From Monomorium pharaonis (lineage: Eukaryota; Arthropoda; Insecta; Hymenoptera; Formicidae), in the NCBI RefSeq assembly GCF_013373865.1, contig NC_050467.1:37557132-37621131 (forward strand): a DNA stretch of 64,000 bases. Reading direction: 5' to 3'. The position numbers and the translations under genes were made by a program. The notes under the pieces were generated by a model. It was not told the DNA's origin. It was given only the letters and a program-made list of their open reading frames with translations, and made no database searches. Positions within the stretch are counted from its first letter, which is position 1. Every line of letters starts with the position of its first letter. Shown one piece after another: positions 38,891 to 52,600 of the stretch.

Positions 38891-40262
38891 AGAAAGCGAT
38901 AGTAGAGGGGAATCGGATATCGGCGTAGTTCCGTAAAGTTTCGATAAGTCGGTCCCGAAGCGTTTACTTCCTAGTGAGCACGACTGCCGAGCGTAGGATG
39001 GAAGAGTGAAGGAAGTCTAGACTTTGGAAGATCAAAAGGCAGCGTCGGCCTGGAAATAACGCAGCTCTGGTGTCTGACTTTGCAGTCGTTAAGTTTCCAT
39101 AGGATCCTCCTTCCCGTTCTCTTCGCCTCTTTCTTAGCAAGTTTTATCTTTTTCCGCGCTTTCTTATTCTAATCCCAGCACTATGTGATCGTCTTCCTTT
39201 TTGTGCATAAAACTAGTTTTACCAATCGAATAATCGTTAGTTATTGACCAACCTTTTAATGCCATGGATGCATATATGTGTAAGACATTTTTATGGTATT
39301 ATGGTTTTATTATACATATAAGATGTTCACTGTATACGCTTGACCTAAGATGATCGTTACGTATCCTACGAGCGTACAAAAGAATTTTATTAAATAATCA
39401 AAATTTAATATCATTTCCTTAATTAAAAAAAATTTTATAAATTTGTACAGAAATTATTTTATACGCACTAATATTTACTTAAACATAGCAGATGATAATT
39501 ACGGGTAAAATATACACTTACTCACAAAAAATGTTTTTCTCTCATATACATATAAGCATTCATATTTTTTTCAATGTTCTAATTTATGAAAAATTTACAT
39601 TTAAATATAAATAATATGTTAATTAGCAAAACACACATATTTTAGTAAAAGCTTTTACATTTAGCTGTACGCAACTACTCGGTACTTTGAGCTTTAATAT
39701 GAAAAATAATTTTAGCTATAACACTTGTTCTTAAATCCGATTACATATTTCAAAAATATACTCAGCGCGTTGTACTGTTCAAAGAATTAAACGCGCTTGA
39801 ATCTTTGATATTCGACCGAGTATCACTTGGTACAACGAAATAACAATTGTAGTAATCTGTTCAGAAAAAGTATTGTTCTGAAAAACGGGGCTGTAATTAC
39901 TGTTTTTTAATTAAAGCAAAAGTTTTCACGAGAAACGTGAAACAAACCCAAGTATAATCCATTGATTCAATGCAATAATGTCAGACGATCATTTCACACA
40001 GACGGTGATATCTTAGCAGGAAAACGCGATTCCGAGAAGGAAAAACGATCGCGCGCGCACAGCATGAATGAACTGGTCCGCCCTTTCATTTTTGTTCCGT
40101 TTCTTATGGTAGATTTTCCACGAGATCAAAGCACGCGACGGAAACTTTGATGCGATTATACGTCCGCGTATATAAAAACCAATTGCATCTTTTTTCCAGC
40201 GGTGAAACGGAGGTAGAGAAGCTACATTCTCGCTCGACTGTCCGAGGAGAAGAAAACGCTCG

Positions 40263-40285
40263 CTCTCTCTCTCTCTCTCTCTCTC
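40263..40285. repeat. (CT)n microsatellite
   Basis: Uninterrupted CT tract of 23 bases. Confidence 0.9.
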
Positions 40286-43200
40286 GTATTAGGATTCTAT
40301 TAACCTACTTTTCCCGTCTATTGCGCGCGCGGGTCAAACCACAAAAGCAAACACTAATGACATTTCTTTTTATGCAGCGGAGGCGCGTGACCTCATCGTG
40401 GCCGCCGCGGAAAAATAGCTTTGTTTCGCCGCGGGGCGAGAGCAACTGCACAGATTGCGTTCTCCTCTCCCCATGAGCGAGAAGGCGCAAGGGCAGAAGT
40501 GCCGATTGTTTCTTTACGACGATGTTGAGTAATCGCGGGGGAAACTTTTGCCTTGTAACTTCGCCACCGAACGGGCGTTCCCGAGAAACTCCCGAGTATA
40601 CGAATACGTACAAGCGAAATTTCATTGCTGGAATCTGACGATTGTCCCGATTCCGACTACGTGGTCTCTGTGTCATAAGTATCCTCAACAATACAATCAC
40701 TCTCCCCCGTTCCTTGTGCAATTTTATCAACAGCGAAAGTACGTTCTTTAAAGCCGTAGAAATTCTTTCGTTACACAAGCCGTAGTACTCAAAGGATTCT
40801 CTCATTACCCCAGTTTTATTACTACGTTTCACCTACAGTGTCTTTTATGCTTTATATGCTTTGCACAGTTCAATTTGCAATTTTAATGGATTGGAAATAT
40901 AATTGCTCGACTTGTACGCTTTATCAATCCGCTATTTTTCTTTCCTTTTTCTTTTAAATTGATCAATCGATTGTGCTTCAAAGCGCGTACTTCTGCCTAA
41001 TATCATAGATTTTATTACGCAAATGATGTTACACTTGTTTAAATGTATGCATTTATTAATATTAATCGCCTCGACTCGCCACAGTTATTATCGTGTCGAT
41101 TTAATATTGGAATAGCGATTTCGTACTCTCGCACAGTTACTCACGGAATCGTGTAAATCGCAGAAATTATCGCATTTATATGCATCAGTATCAACCATTA
41201 TAACTCGCAGAGAGTGCACGCTGTACTGATTGTACAATTACTATTTGTGGATACGCGCGCGTTACGGTAATATAATTCTTGTGATTTAATCGGACAATAT
41301 AATATTGTGAAATCTTTATCTGTTCAATATGGGAAATTAGGACAAATCCGGGAATCCAAGTAATTCCGCTTTTTTATATCTTCATGATCTATGTATAGCC
41401 ATTTTGGTTCGATTTTTTGCGATGAATCTATAAAGAGATAAGACGGTGTATTTCAATAGAGCCAGGAAGTCAGAGTTCCGGAATGGAAGAAGACAGGGCA
41501 AAAGGAAGGAGGAAAATGGCTTTCAATATCCCGTAAAAGGAATCGCAAAAATTCGGATATTAGCTCGCTTTACGTCAATGGTAATCATATGTGAGGAGTC
41601 GTCGGTCTACAAGGGCTGCAAGAGCGGCAAGGGTAACCACCGTGGAAGGGAGAAAGAGAGAGAGAGAGAGCTGGAAAGGACGACGAGCGAGACGGCGGAC
41701 CCGGCCCGACTTGCCTTTGAGGTCCTGCCAAAGAACATTCCGTACGAAAATAAAACAAATAAATCGCGTGCTTCAGACGTTTACGTAATGGGAAACGAAA
41801 TAGGATGTTGATGCGAGGACTTGTTTCTCGCGCCCCGCACTCCGACTACCCGACTTTCGATGTCGCAAATGTTCAACATCATCGACACTATCGCCAGTCG
41901 CCGATCCGTTCGTCTGCGTGTACGAACGCACGCACATTGCGTTAGGCAAGTCGCGATCGAGTCGGAGAGTTGCGATACGCGTCTCGCTGGTCCGCCTTGC
42001 AGGAGGGAAAAACCAGGTACGCCACAAGGAAAAATATCCAATCTACTCCTGTCGGTCAAAGGGAAAGTATCTCGAGCAAAAAGGCCGTCAGAATGACGTG
42101 AATGCGGTAGAACGTCGAAGTAGACGGGCCAGAAACGCGAAGCAGAGGAAAGAGAAGGAGTTCTGCGCCGAACTTACGCTAAAAACGTCTCTTAGTCACC
42201 TTCTTTGGCCGCCTCGTAGTTTCAGTTTGTTGCACGTAATTTATTACGTGCCCTACACTCGCGAGTATGCTCGAGTAGACAGACGCTCATCGAGACGGGG
42301 CAGTCGGCGAATAATCATTATCGCGGCACAACGAAATAAGTTGTCGTGAGGATGACTAATATTGTAACACGCGCAAATACAATATCGTTTTGTAGAAATT
42401 AAAAAAAAAACATCTTAATTAAAACTTTCAATTATGATGTCATTAAGGACAGTCTGAATTTTTAGTATTAATCTCTTCGCCCTGTTACAGTTTTATGTTC
42501 GCTATGCTACATTCTTATGAATATTCACACCCCCCTGATGTTCTCTCTGTGTTGTGCTTTAATGATAAACGCGCTCGATAAAAAAAAAAACTCTAAGCAC
42601 TCTCTAACGCACTCACTATCGCAAGGCGCATTTAGCCGGTAACTTTTTCTCGTTGTTCTACCCGAAGCACCTGCGTGCACAGATCGTTACGAAATTGCGC
42701 ACTACGCTCATGCAGGTTTTAAAAGCTCACCCGTCCCGCGCGTTTGCGGCCCCGGACTTGTTTCTTGATACCCGCAGATGCTTTTCGGTGGATTTACAGC
42801 TGACAGTACGTAGGCAAGTACTCCGGTGCCACGGCGAGCGAAGCTTTGCCCGGATGGGGGTTTACGGAGGGGCGAAGGAGGAAGAAGGAAGAGAGAGAGA
42901 AAGAAAGAGGGGTCCTCCTGGAGGCAGGAGGCAGCGATAAAACCAGCACCACAGAGGCGCGTCGGTCGGGATGTTTTTAAAACTTACTCCTCCATCCGCA
43001 CCGACACACCCACACCATTAAGAAGTACATACCGGGGATCCTCTCTTTCTCCACAATTTCTCCTTCGCGCGTTCCTTCCACGATCTCTCTTCGCGTCGTC
43101 TTCTTTTTCCTCTCTGGCGAACGGCCTGTAAAGTCTTGCTGTGTACTACGTCTTTCGGCCTCACCCTGACAAGAATACACGTCACGCTCGAACAACTCAC

Positions 43201-45468
43201 TCTGCACTCTTCCTATACCTCTCCTACCGCCTTATATTTTCTTCCTACCATTTGCGCCGCGTTTCTTCCGTTCTCATTTAAGCCAACCAGACAAGAGCCT
43301 GAATCCGCCACGCTTGGAGCCTCTCGCCTCTCGCGATTTCGTATCGTGGGTGAAGGAGAAAAGGGAGTGATCCGTGCGAGCGCAGAACCCCAAAGTCGTT
43401 CGCGCGGATTTAAATATCTGAAAACGGTAGGGAAAACGCCCTTTTCGCCACGCGTTTAGTAAGCCCTGTTTCCCTTTTCTCCCCCTCCCCCTCCCCCGCG
43501 TATAGATCTCGCGCGCGCTCAGAGCGTCAATCTCCTATCAGACGGGTCCCGGTCTCCATCGTCTTACTGTTAAAAGCCGGGCTTCTTTTCTCTCCTACTC
43601 CCAATCTCGTCTCCGCTTCCTCTACTTTTTGCCGTCTGAAAGCTCGATAGACTTACAGCGTTAGAGCTGTACGCTTATCTCCAAGTTGCGTGCGAGTATA
43701 TGTGCGAGGGAGCTTACCGATATAAAATAGGTTGAATTTAGGCAAGGTTGGAAAGGACACTATTAATTCGGCGTTTTTCTTTATGTCAGATTTATCACAT
43801 CTTTTGCTTGATAATTTTATATAATAATTTTTATCAACTCTTGATTCTTTCATAAACAGCCACAAACAGAATTTTCTGATTGTATATAAATATTGCAAGA
43901 AACAGATATTTTTTTCAATTATGAAGATTATGTTATATTCAATTCAATCGAGACAAATAATTCGTGAAATGTCTGAGCACCATTCCTTCAATCTGAAATA
44001 TCCAAATATATGTTTCGTCGGTGAGAGAGGCTCTATTCTAACTAAAATTTGATCGGTATTTACCCGAGTTATAGTGGCAGCGCGCGACGTAGCTCAACTT
44101 TCGCGAATCCCTTTAAGTTACGTACACACAGTTAATAGATCAGACCGCGCGATAATCGGATCCGCCGCGTCGGTGCGGCAATAACACCGTTCTCCCCCAA
44201 TCCGGGGGGGAGCTCTCATTTTTCGGCGGGCGTCTTTAATTAAGATCTTCCGTGGAAATTTCCCTGGCGTATTCGGCCGGGGACTCATCGAAAGCGCCCG
44301 CAATTCCTCGATAAACCGCGTTGAAAGGAAACTCGTTAAAACCAATCTGCCAGGGATCGAGTCGATCGTTTTGCACCATTCGATTGCAGCAAGCGGGAAA
44401 GAGAGAACGAAGGGTTCGGCCCAAAATCAGGTGAGGGATCACTGAAAGATAAGCAAGAGACTTCGGAGAAAGACAGCGTAGAAAGTTGATTAGAAAGAGT
44501 CTCTAAAAAACGACGAGGTTTCGACATTGCCTATACAGATACCGTGCTCGGGGCGACGAATCTTATTTCTGATTACATCAGCGCGATTGATCATCAAGGA
44601 AGGAAGAGACAGCGATCTAATTAAAAACTTCCGAAAGCCTGTTCGATCGATCCTCGCGGCGATTTGCAATTTAGCAATATAAACGAACAGATAAATTAAA
44701 ATTAAGAACGCATGGAGTGAAAAGTTGGACAAGACTGTCTATCTTTCTTGGTCTCTACTGAAATGCTAATGGAGAGAAGAGAGCAAATAGACGCAAAGAA
44801 GAACATGCAGTCTAGAAGAAAAACAACTGTAGAAAGAGATAAAGAAAGGAAGACAGAGAGGGGGCGGAAGGGGGAGAGAGAGATAAGGGGTGAAAACGGG
44901 TTGATGGAAGCAACTACTAGACGTAGAAAGTGAACGTGGCAGGTCGGCCAGGACGGGAGGGTAGATAATTAGACAAGAAACACAGGCTCGCTCTGGCGTC
45001 TTCGCCCGCTTCTCTCCTCGCAACCCGGCAATACCTTCTTCATCCGTCCTCCTCCGCCCTTCGAGCCCGTATCCTCTTTAATTAAATATAAGCGCCTATC
45101 CCTGTTTCTCAAACCGAGTCGCCCGCCTTCTATCTCGTTACGCATCCTTCGGTATTCTCGCGGGTTTCACAGTCACATCTACATTTACACGATGGAGACA
45201 CATGTGTGCTTCTAAATTGGAATAACATTCACTGCCGACTAAGTCTGGTATATATTATGTGACCATTTTTAACGCAAAATCATAACTTCGCGAAACTTTG
45301 CTTTAACAAATGCTGTGTCTCTCATTAAAAATTTCTTTTAAAATATATTCTACTCGTCTCCGTTGATATGACTGCATATTTAAATATGCTTCTAGCTGAT
45401 ATTTGATGAGAAAATTTAACTACCTTGAAATAAAAAGCTTTCAAATAATAATAATCTCGACGCACATT

Positions 45469-45474
45469 TTTATT
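45469..45474 (-). promoter_or_regulatory. Candidate polyadenylation signal
   Basis: AATAAA on the minus strand, about 170 bases downstream of the stop codon of the gene at 45645-48053. Confidence 0.35.
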
Positions 45475-45644
45475 TATGAGAGGATATAAATGTGATATAT
45501 TTTAATGTCGTATATTATCAGTAAAGCGTGCAAACTACTCTACTGTTACATAAACGTATAATTAAGATAATTACAGTTATATATATGTGTGTGTGTATAT
45601 AACTTCCATTTCTATAGCCATTAGTCTTTCTTTCTGACTACTGA

Positions 45645-48053
45645 TTACGAACTATTTGCGAATGTCTTCGAAGTAGTTATTTGTAATACTGTAGTGCGAT
45701 TTAAAGTTTCGTGCTCGCTTCGAATTACCGGCGACTCAGTAGTAACAATTACCTTGAAAGCATGGTGCGAAGCCTCGAATTCTCGATTAACATCGCCACT
45801 TCCCTGCCTTTCTGAACCGAACAATTGTCCGCTCTCGTGTTTTGTTGCTATTGTACTCGATTTCATGGAATTGTTATTTGCTCTATCAATAAATGAGTGA
45901 TTAAGATCAATTTGTTTCGCGGGATTTATAACAAAAGATTTATGAATAGCATTAACCGAATAATTATCTGTACTCTGTAACGATAGTGATGAATTTATTT
46001 TTGAAGTATCTCTGCTATTAATAAAATACGGCTTGATATATACTCTTCGCCGTTGTCTGTCCATGTCCCAATTAAAACTCGTTTGCGACTGGTTACGCGA
46101 CATTTCAGCTTGATTTATATTTCGATATGTCGTGTAATAATCATTGTCCTGCTTCGTACGTTCGTAACCATATCTGTTTCTATCTTGCTGATAATTCTCT
46201 ATTCTATCTTTATTTCCCGTAAAAGGCGACAGTAGCGCATCATTAAGATGCAGCGAATCCAAATTAGCAATTTTACGATTTACGTCGCGATTATTCCAAG
46301 AAAATTCAGCGGCTTCCATATTGTCGATTGAAGGAGATAATCGATGCTCATCCATGTTGTCCATCGGCGTCTCGAGGAAATTTTCGATCGTTCGCCTGTG
46401 CGTGTTCAAGGAGTCAAAAATTCTTCGAAATATGTGTTGAGAAGTTTGCCTCTCACGTTTGGGGATCGTATTGTTTGAATGTGTCGCTTGACCCTCCGCG
46501 AACTGCGGCGATGTCCGGTGATCCGGAAGGAGAGAAATCGTGGGAAACGCAGTGGTCGTCGGATAATCCGCCGGCACCACGTGAACCAAATGCTTCTGAC
46601 CTTTTTGATCGGTTCCCAGGATCAAGCTCGGTGCCAATTGATTCGCTTCTTCCGCGGGTTTTTCCGCGGGTCCCGACCGGGGTCGATGTCGAGGTCTCAT
46701 ATTCCCGAGTCCTTGCTTCCACTCGGCCGATTTCTCTTTCTCGGTCGTCTCGATATTCACGGTCTCCTGAACGGTCGCTCGGTTATCCTCTTGTGGTGTT
46801 CCGTCCCGGCTGGCACTCGAGTCTTGTTCGAGTCCTCGAGTCCAGAGATACTTCGATTGATGATGGTGTTCGGAAAAACTGTTTTCGGGACCAAGCGGAG
46901 GATTTTCCAGATCTCTGTCGTGCTTCGTTCTAATCGCCAAGATCGGCCTTCGTTCTCTCCGTGGCGTCACGTAAACGTAGTAATTCGACCCGAGATTGCT
47001 GGCGTGGAAGTGATCGCTCGTTTGCGGCATTATCGTCAGCTGGAGATCATGTCGCGTCGAGTCGGAATTTAGCGGTTGCTTGATCCTCCGCAGAATCCAC
47101 GCGAATAAGGGATTCCTTTGAATTGCGCACGGCTCGCAGTCGATGCAACCGTCTTGACATAGCATCCAGTGGCCATTTAGCAGACGATAAACGTTTCCAC
47201 GTGACAGAATGACATTCTCATCGTCGTTCGAGTGCGTGGTGACCGGTCCGCCGTAGTAGGAAGCGTCCAGCGGGCGCTTGTAGAATACATTGGCATCCAG
47301 CGGCGATGAGGTGACCGATTTGAGGATAATCTCACGTAGCATGTACTCCCAGGGTGGCACGAGATGCCACGAAAGTGGCGGTATCGCGGGATTGTATCGC
47401 TGCGTATGCCTGAATGGATCGCCCTGACCCAGAGTAAACAGAAGAAACTGAAAAGGAGATTCAAATTAAGACATTGCGGATATTTGCTCGGCGAATAACG
47501 AATCGGCGATTTACAATACAAAGTCCGTTCAAGCTAAATTGCAACATTTTCCCCTCAGAACTACGAAATTATTGCATTTTAAGGATATTCTCCTACAAAA
47601 TATATTTTTCAGTTTTATTAAAATAATTTTTGATCCAGAGGTAGAAAATCGGCATTAAGTTTACTATTACTTTTAAATGCAAGAACAATCTGTAATTTTT
47701 TAATAATTTTTTTATTAATTTAAAAATAGGTAATACATTCTTAAATGCGCACGTGTCTAGAACGTGTTTTATGCCGAAACAATTGATGTTGAGATAATCC
47801 TGAAACGCAATCGAATCGATTACGCCGAATACATTATGCACTTCAATTGACCGACCTAGTTAGTCTGTGATGCTAGATAGTAGAAGTAGAAGATAAATTT
47901 TGAAATTAAATCTACTACGAATAGGCAAACGACGAAGACGTCAATATTTGAAGGGTAACAGACTAATATAACGTCGAATATAATAAAACGACATCTTAAA
48001 ATTGAGTTCACACTCACCGTCACCACAGCGTACCTTCCCTTCGGCATACACAT
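45645..48053 (-). CDS. Predicted secreted 612-aa protein of unknown function
   Basis: I do not recognise this gene. Two coding exons, 48018-48053 and 45645-47447, are joined across a 570-bp intron with a GTGAGT donor and a TTTTCAG acceptor; the join keeps the frame. The start is ATG at 48053 (a second ATG follows at 48047), and an in-frame stop lies shortly upstream. The first 21 or so residues look like a signal peptide, with a hydrophobic VVTFLLFTL core split by the intron. The only mature cysteines form a CxxxCxxCxxC cluster at residues 109-119. The rest is hydrophilic and low in order, with many N-glycosylation sequons in the last 270 residues and basic clusters resembling convertase sites (RRERR at 175-179, KRER at 342-345, RQRRR at 476-480). 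It is probably secreted or extracellular. Reading frames on the opposite strand are shadows. The structure is well supported; the role is unknown. Confidence 0.85.
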
Positions 48054-49630
48054 CCTTTCAGAACTATGATCGTCACCGTACTAAAGTGGCTCGGAAAATC
48101 GCGAAAGAAGACAGAAAGGAGCTGTCTCTCACCTGACGGATGAGTAAATCACAAGGATGTAACCGTCGTGCTATCGAACACTGTGATGTCCGGTTATCGA
48201 CTATCAAGAATGCTGACATTACTCATGGTTAAACATTCGTCTGGCGATCAAACAACATAACTCAAACATCAATGCTGGCTTTATCATAGGTAATTCGAGA
48301 ACGTATAGCTATATTGTGACGTGACCACTACTATGTTGAATCATTCGCGTATGGAACAGTACTTAAAATATACAGAATCTTTTCTATGTTTTGCCAAGTA
48401 CGTCAATAGAGAAGGAACGTGAAGGAGAAATAGAGCTTTCTTTAGAAATAGATTTTTCGATATCTCTTTGCTTATGCGACAGAAAAGAATTTAGCTTGAC
48501 TGTTTGAAGATTACTTTTGTGCGCGCGCACTGCAGGCAAAGTTCTTCAGGGCGGAGAAATATTTATAGTTGAAGGTATAAAGGCTATTTGAAGCTACTTA
48601 ATCCGATCAGTTTTTGGCTTTCTAGTGGAATGACTTATTTGCATGGCCTCTGGTTAGTATATAAACCGATTAGGAAGTACGGCGATTTTAATTTATCCTC
48701 TCCCGATACGGGAGGATTCATCATCGTCGCAGGATAGATGTGCGGGCGTATAAATACACGATCGAGCTGACATTGATCGTATCTGTCTAACGGAAACGCT
48801 CGAGAATATCATATCCGGCAACCCGATAAAATATATACGATTCGATGTAATCTCTGCGGTAGTGTAGCCTAGCTTGATTCTATTTCATGTTTTGGTCTAT
48901 CGGCCACGTGCAGTTAGATAAACCGAGTCTGTTTGTGGAGAAACGACACGCGGTGAATTACTGTTTCATTAACCCGTCGTCTCCATGATATTTGATCAAT
49001 AACAGATATGATTGAAAAATACGCACTGGATTGCCCACTATTTTGTTTATTATTCTATTACGTTTTTATAAGATAAAATATATTGTTCAGAAAATTATTT
49101 CTTTAATAATAATGTTGCGCGCACACAATTGCAAATTATTATATGTATACAAAGAAAATAAATAAAAATTAATTAACAGTTGAACAACATGTATATTGTA
49201 TTTACATCTTATGCAACATAATAAAAGAGTTGTACTATTTAATTAAGTTTTAAGCTATTATTTTATTTATCTATATATTTATTTATCTATAAAAATACAT
49301 ACAAATATATGAAAGAATAATAAATAGAATTGTTGCTTCTTTGAAACTTTTAATGAATAAAAAGAAGTACACCTATAATAATACAAATATCTTCCAAAGG
49401 AGCACGCTACTTGTCGACCATATTTGTGGCGCCAACTGTGATGATACAGACATAACTTCACCTCTCTCAATCTACTAGATAAGGGATGAATACAGGAACA
49501 AAAGCAATTACTTTTCAAAATTGACAATTCAATCGACATTTTTTACAATAACCGTACTTAACGAACAAGAAGTTAAATGTAATTATGATTCTCACGTAAT
49601 TCCCCCAAAAATTGATTACTTGTGTATAAA
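48054..49630. other. Divergent intergenic region between two genes
   Basis: This region of about 1.6 kb separates the start of the minus-strand secreted-protein gene from the start of the plus-strand QRICH2-like gene, so it should hold both promoters. The first 900 bp is mixed in composition and the part next to the plus-strand gene is AT-rich. TATA-like words occur at 48749-48755 (plus) and near 48557-48568 (minus, ACTATAAATATT). No further ORF is supported. Confidence 0.5.
48749..48755 (+). promoter_or_regulatory. TATA-like box
   Basis: TATAAAT within GTATAAATACACG. It lies almost 900 bp upstream of the QRICH2-like start codon, so use by that gene would need a long 5' leader or an untranslated exon. 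Weak evidence. Confidence 0.2.
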
Positions 49631-52600
49631 ATGGCTGCGAAAACTGACCAAATGCCAGAAGCATCAACAGCTGCTAATATCGATGTTAGCCTACGAATTT
49701 CTCTCGCTCAAATGCTCGACCTTGCTCTCGGAGCACCAGAAGTAAAGCAATAGCAAAATTATTCATTACCCATAATCCGAATTATTAATAAAGCGATTAA
49801 TAATATCTTTTAATTTAGGTTGGCGCGGTTAATTTTAATATTCTTCATAATTTCCTCTATGTCTTGTTGCATCAAGTAAATTTGCAGGCTATCAACGTTG
49901 AGTATCGTGGCGAAAATGCGAATCGTATTAAAGTAAGAAAAACACAAATTTATAAAATTACAGGAAAATTAAAAGAGAGAGCGCTATGTAGCATATTTAC
50001 CGATAACGTGAATAATTGAAAAAAATAAAAGTGATAGTTCTTTTCGTTGTGTTTACGTGAGAGCAATTGCAGAGGATAGTAACGTCTCTGAAACCGAGTC
50101 CTGCTTTTCCCGAATATGATGCTACCGACAAAGTATTGCTACAAAAAGATGGTACAGACGTTGACATATTTAAAGGTAAGTACAAATTCATAAAGGATTC
50201 TGATTTTATATTTAGTTAATTATAAATTAATTATAAATTATAGTAGGTTTAACTGAAAAATTTAAATAAATTTAATTGAATTCAGATATTGAACTATTTG
50301 CAGAGGAAATTTTGAAAGTGACAAATGATGTGGGGCAACAAGATTTTCAGAAAGTTCCGATGGTTGTGGGCGGTATTCCTTCAGTATCAGCGTTCAAAGA
50401 GCTTGAACAATCTGTGCATAAGACAAATTATTTTTAGAATTCATATTATGTACAATGATAATATAATTTATTCGCTAATAACGTATAATTTATTTAACAG
50501 GTAAAACAATTGCAACAGCAGTATCAGGCTTTGGAAGATTTGTCTACATCTTCGGAAATAGTCGAAGGTTTAAAGGAAAGAATCGCAGACCCTAAAGCGG
50601 ATTTGTGGCAATTTATTAACATCAATAAGAGATTGGACACTAACGAACAAGGTATCGATAAGGTATACTACTTGCTAATTTTGTAAATTTTTACACGAAT
50701 GATATTTTTGCTCCACAACGTTAACATATATTTTAACAAAAGGAAATAAATAAAAGATTAAGACATTAAAATATTAAATCATTATTACAGCTTACGGCGA
50801 CGGTACAAGATATGATCAAAGGTGAGGCTGACGTGGCAATATCAACAGACACATCTTTAATTAAGACGAAATTGGATGAACTCGAAGATAAAATCTCTAA
50901 GATGGAGCAATGGCTCATTCATCTGCAAACAATTACCGATATCCTAACCGAGGATTTAATCGCGCCAACTGATGTAAAAGCAGAAGTAAAATCAGAAATG
51001 GAAGATTCAGAAACAACAGAACCCGCAGCAATTGAGGATGCGATCATACCAACGCGTGAAAAAGAAGAAAGGACGAAGGAAATATCTACAGCAGCAGCTG
51101 ATAAAATACGTAAAGCAAAAGTAGCTGATAAGCTTGTTCCAACAGCCTTTATGGGTAATAAGCTTCGTTTCATAACAATTAGTGTAACGTCAAATTTAAT
51201 TTTTTTTAAACATTAGAAATATCTTTAGATGGGACTGCCATAGCAGAAATACGCCAAGATGTTACCGCATTAAAAACAGATGTAGCTCGTATAAAACAGG
51301 AATTACAAGATCTCAACGAAAGAGTTTCCTGTATGTTAAATTTTTATATTTACCTTTACCTTATTCTATTTCCAATCAGAAACATGTGATTAATTCAACG
51401 TCGAATCAATTGATATCAATATCAGTTTTTTCAACATTGTTTCGAAGTCAAATTCGATTCAGCATCAATTATATTTTTAATTAGAATATTTATACATTAT
51501 TTTTAAATATATTACCAGCGGTTGTCGATGCGCCAACGGTAAAAGAAAGGCCTGTTTTTGATAAATCGATTAAAGTACCACAAGAAATTGTCAGTGCGCC
51601 ATCGGTACAAGACAAACCTGTTGAAGAACCGATTGAAGATAAAGAAAAAATAACCGATGTGAATGAAATCGCGAAGTTGAACCAATATGTGGAAGCTGTA
51701 AAAAATATAGAAACAACGCACGGCAAAGCTTTGCACGATGTTACGCAACGCGTAGTTGTATTGGAGACAGAAATTGGACATTTGTTAGAAAAAGTGGATA
51801 GTACACAAAAAGCTGAGAAGACAGACAAAGCCGACATTACCAACCTTGTTACAAAAGTGCAAAATATTGAAATGGATATGGAGAAAATTGAACAAGTGAT
51901 GGCCACATTGCTCAATGACAAGGAAAAACAGGAAACGCACATCAATGTACGAGCTTTTAATAATAATATAAAATAAATTAAAGTTATCATTTGCCACTAA
52001 ATAGTATTTAAGTTAAGATTAATATGTAAGAGCAGCTACATTATATTTTATACGATATATGTTATACGATATATTGAACTATTGTATTTATCATGATTAA
52101 AAATGGCGTTGATAGACTCTACTGGAACAAATAGAATTTCTAAAAACTGTTAAAGCAAGCAAAGAAGATCTCGAAGATGCTTTAGCCGACAAAGCGGATA
52201 CTCAAACTGTGAACCGAAAGGTATATAGGATTATCGAATATGCTGGCTCACTTATTACAAATTAAAATGTAAAAAAATACATATGTAGGTGTCACATGAT
52301 CAATTTGATGCTGTTTGCGATGATCTCGCTCATGGTCTCGAAGAGGCAATCGACAAATTAACCAAACAAGAATCGATTTGGCAACAAGCACTTGATGAAG
52401 TGCAGAGTGAAATCGCGACCAAGGTGGACAAAATCGAGATGATGCCATTGAAGGACTTTGTAAATAATAAATTAAAATCGCTTCAAGAAAAATTGAAGAT
52501 TATGACTGAAGCGAGACGAGAGATCGAGGCGGCAGGAACGAAGAAGCTGCTTAGGTAAACATGTGAGGCTCGTAAATAAGGCTTTAACACGATATTGACT

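Larger units (their letters stand above)
36661..45468. other. Non-coding DNA, alternating CpG-rich and AT-rich
   Basis: No gene is supported. It contains a small palindrome, TACAAAACG-CCAA-CGTTTTGTA at 37260-37281, a CGA/CGC triplet tract near 38039-38075, a GA repeat at 38855-38882, a CT repeat at 40263-40285, and an AT-rich stretch at 39.2-40.0 kb. The segment 42.6-43.6 kb is GC-rich and rich in CT and GA runs, as 5' flanks of insect genes often are, but I cannot attach a gene. Confidence 0.45.

Noticed and set aside
46328..47072. Two plus-strand frames of about 200 codons
   Set aside because: They are antisense to the large exon of the secreted-protein gene and mirror its codon structure.
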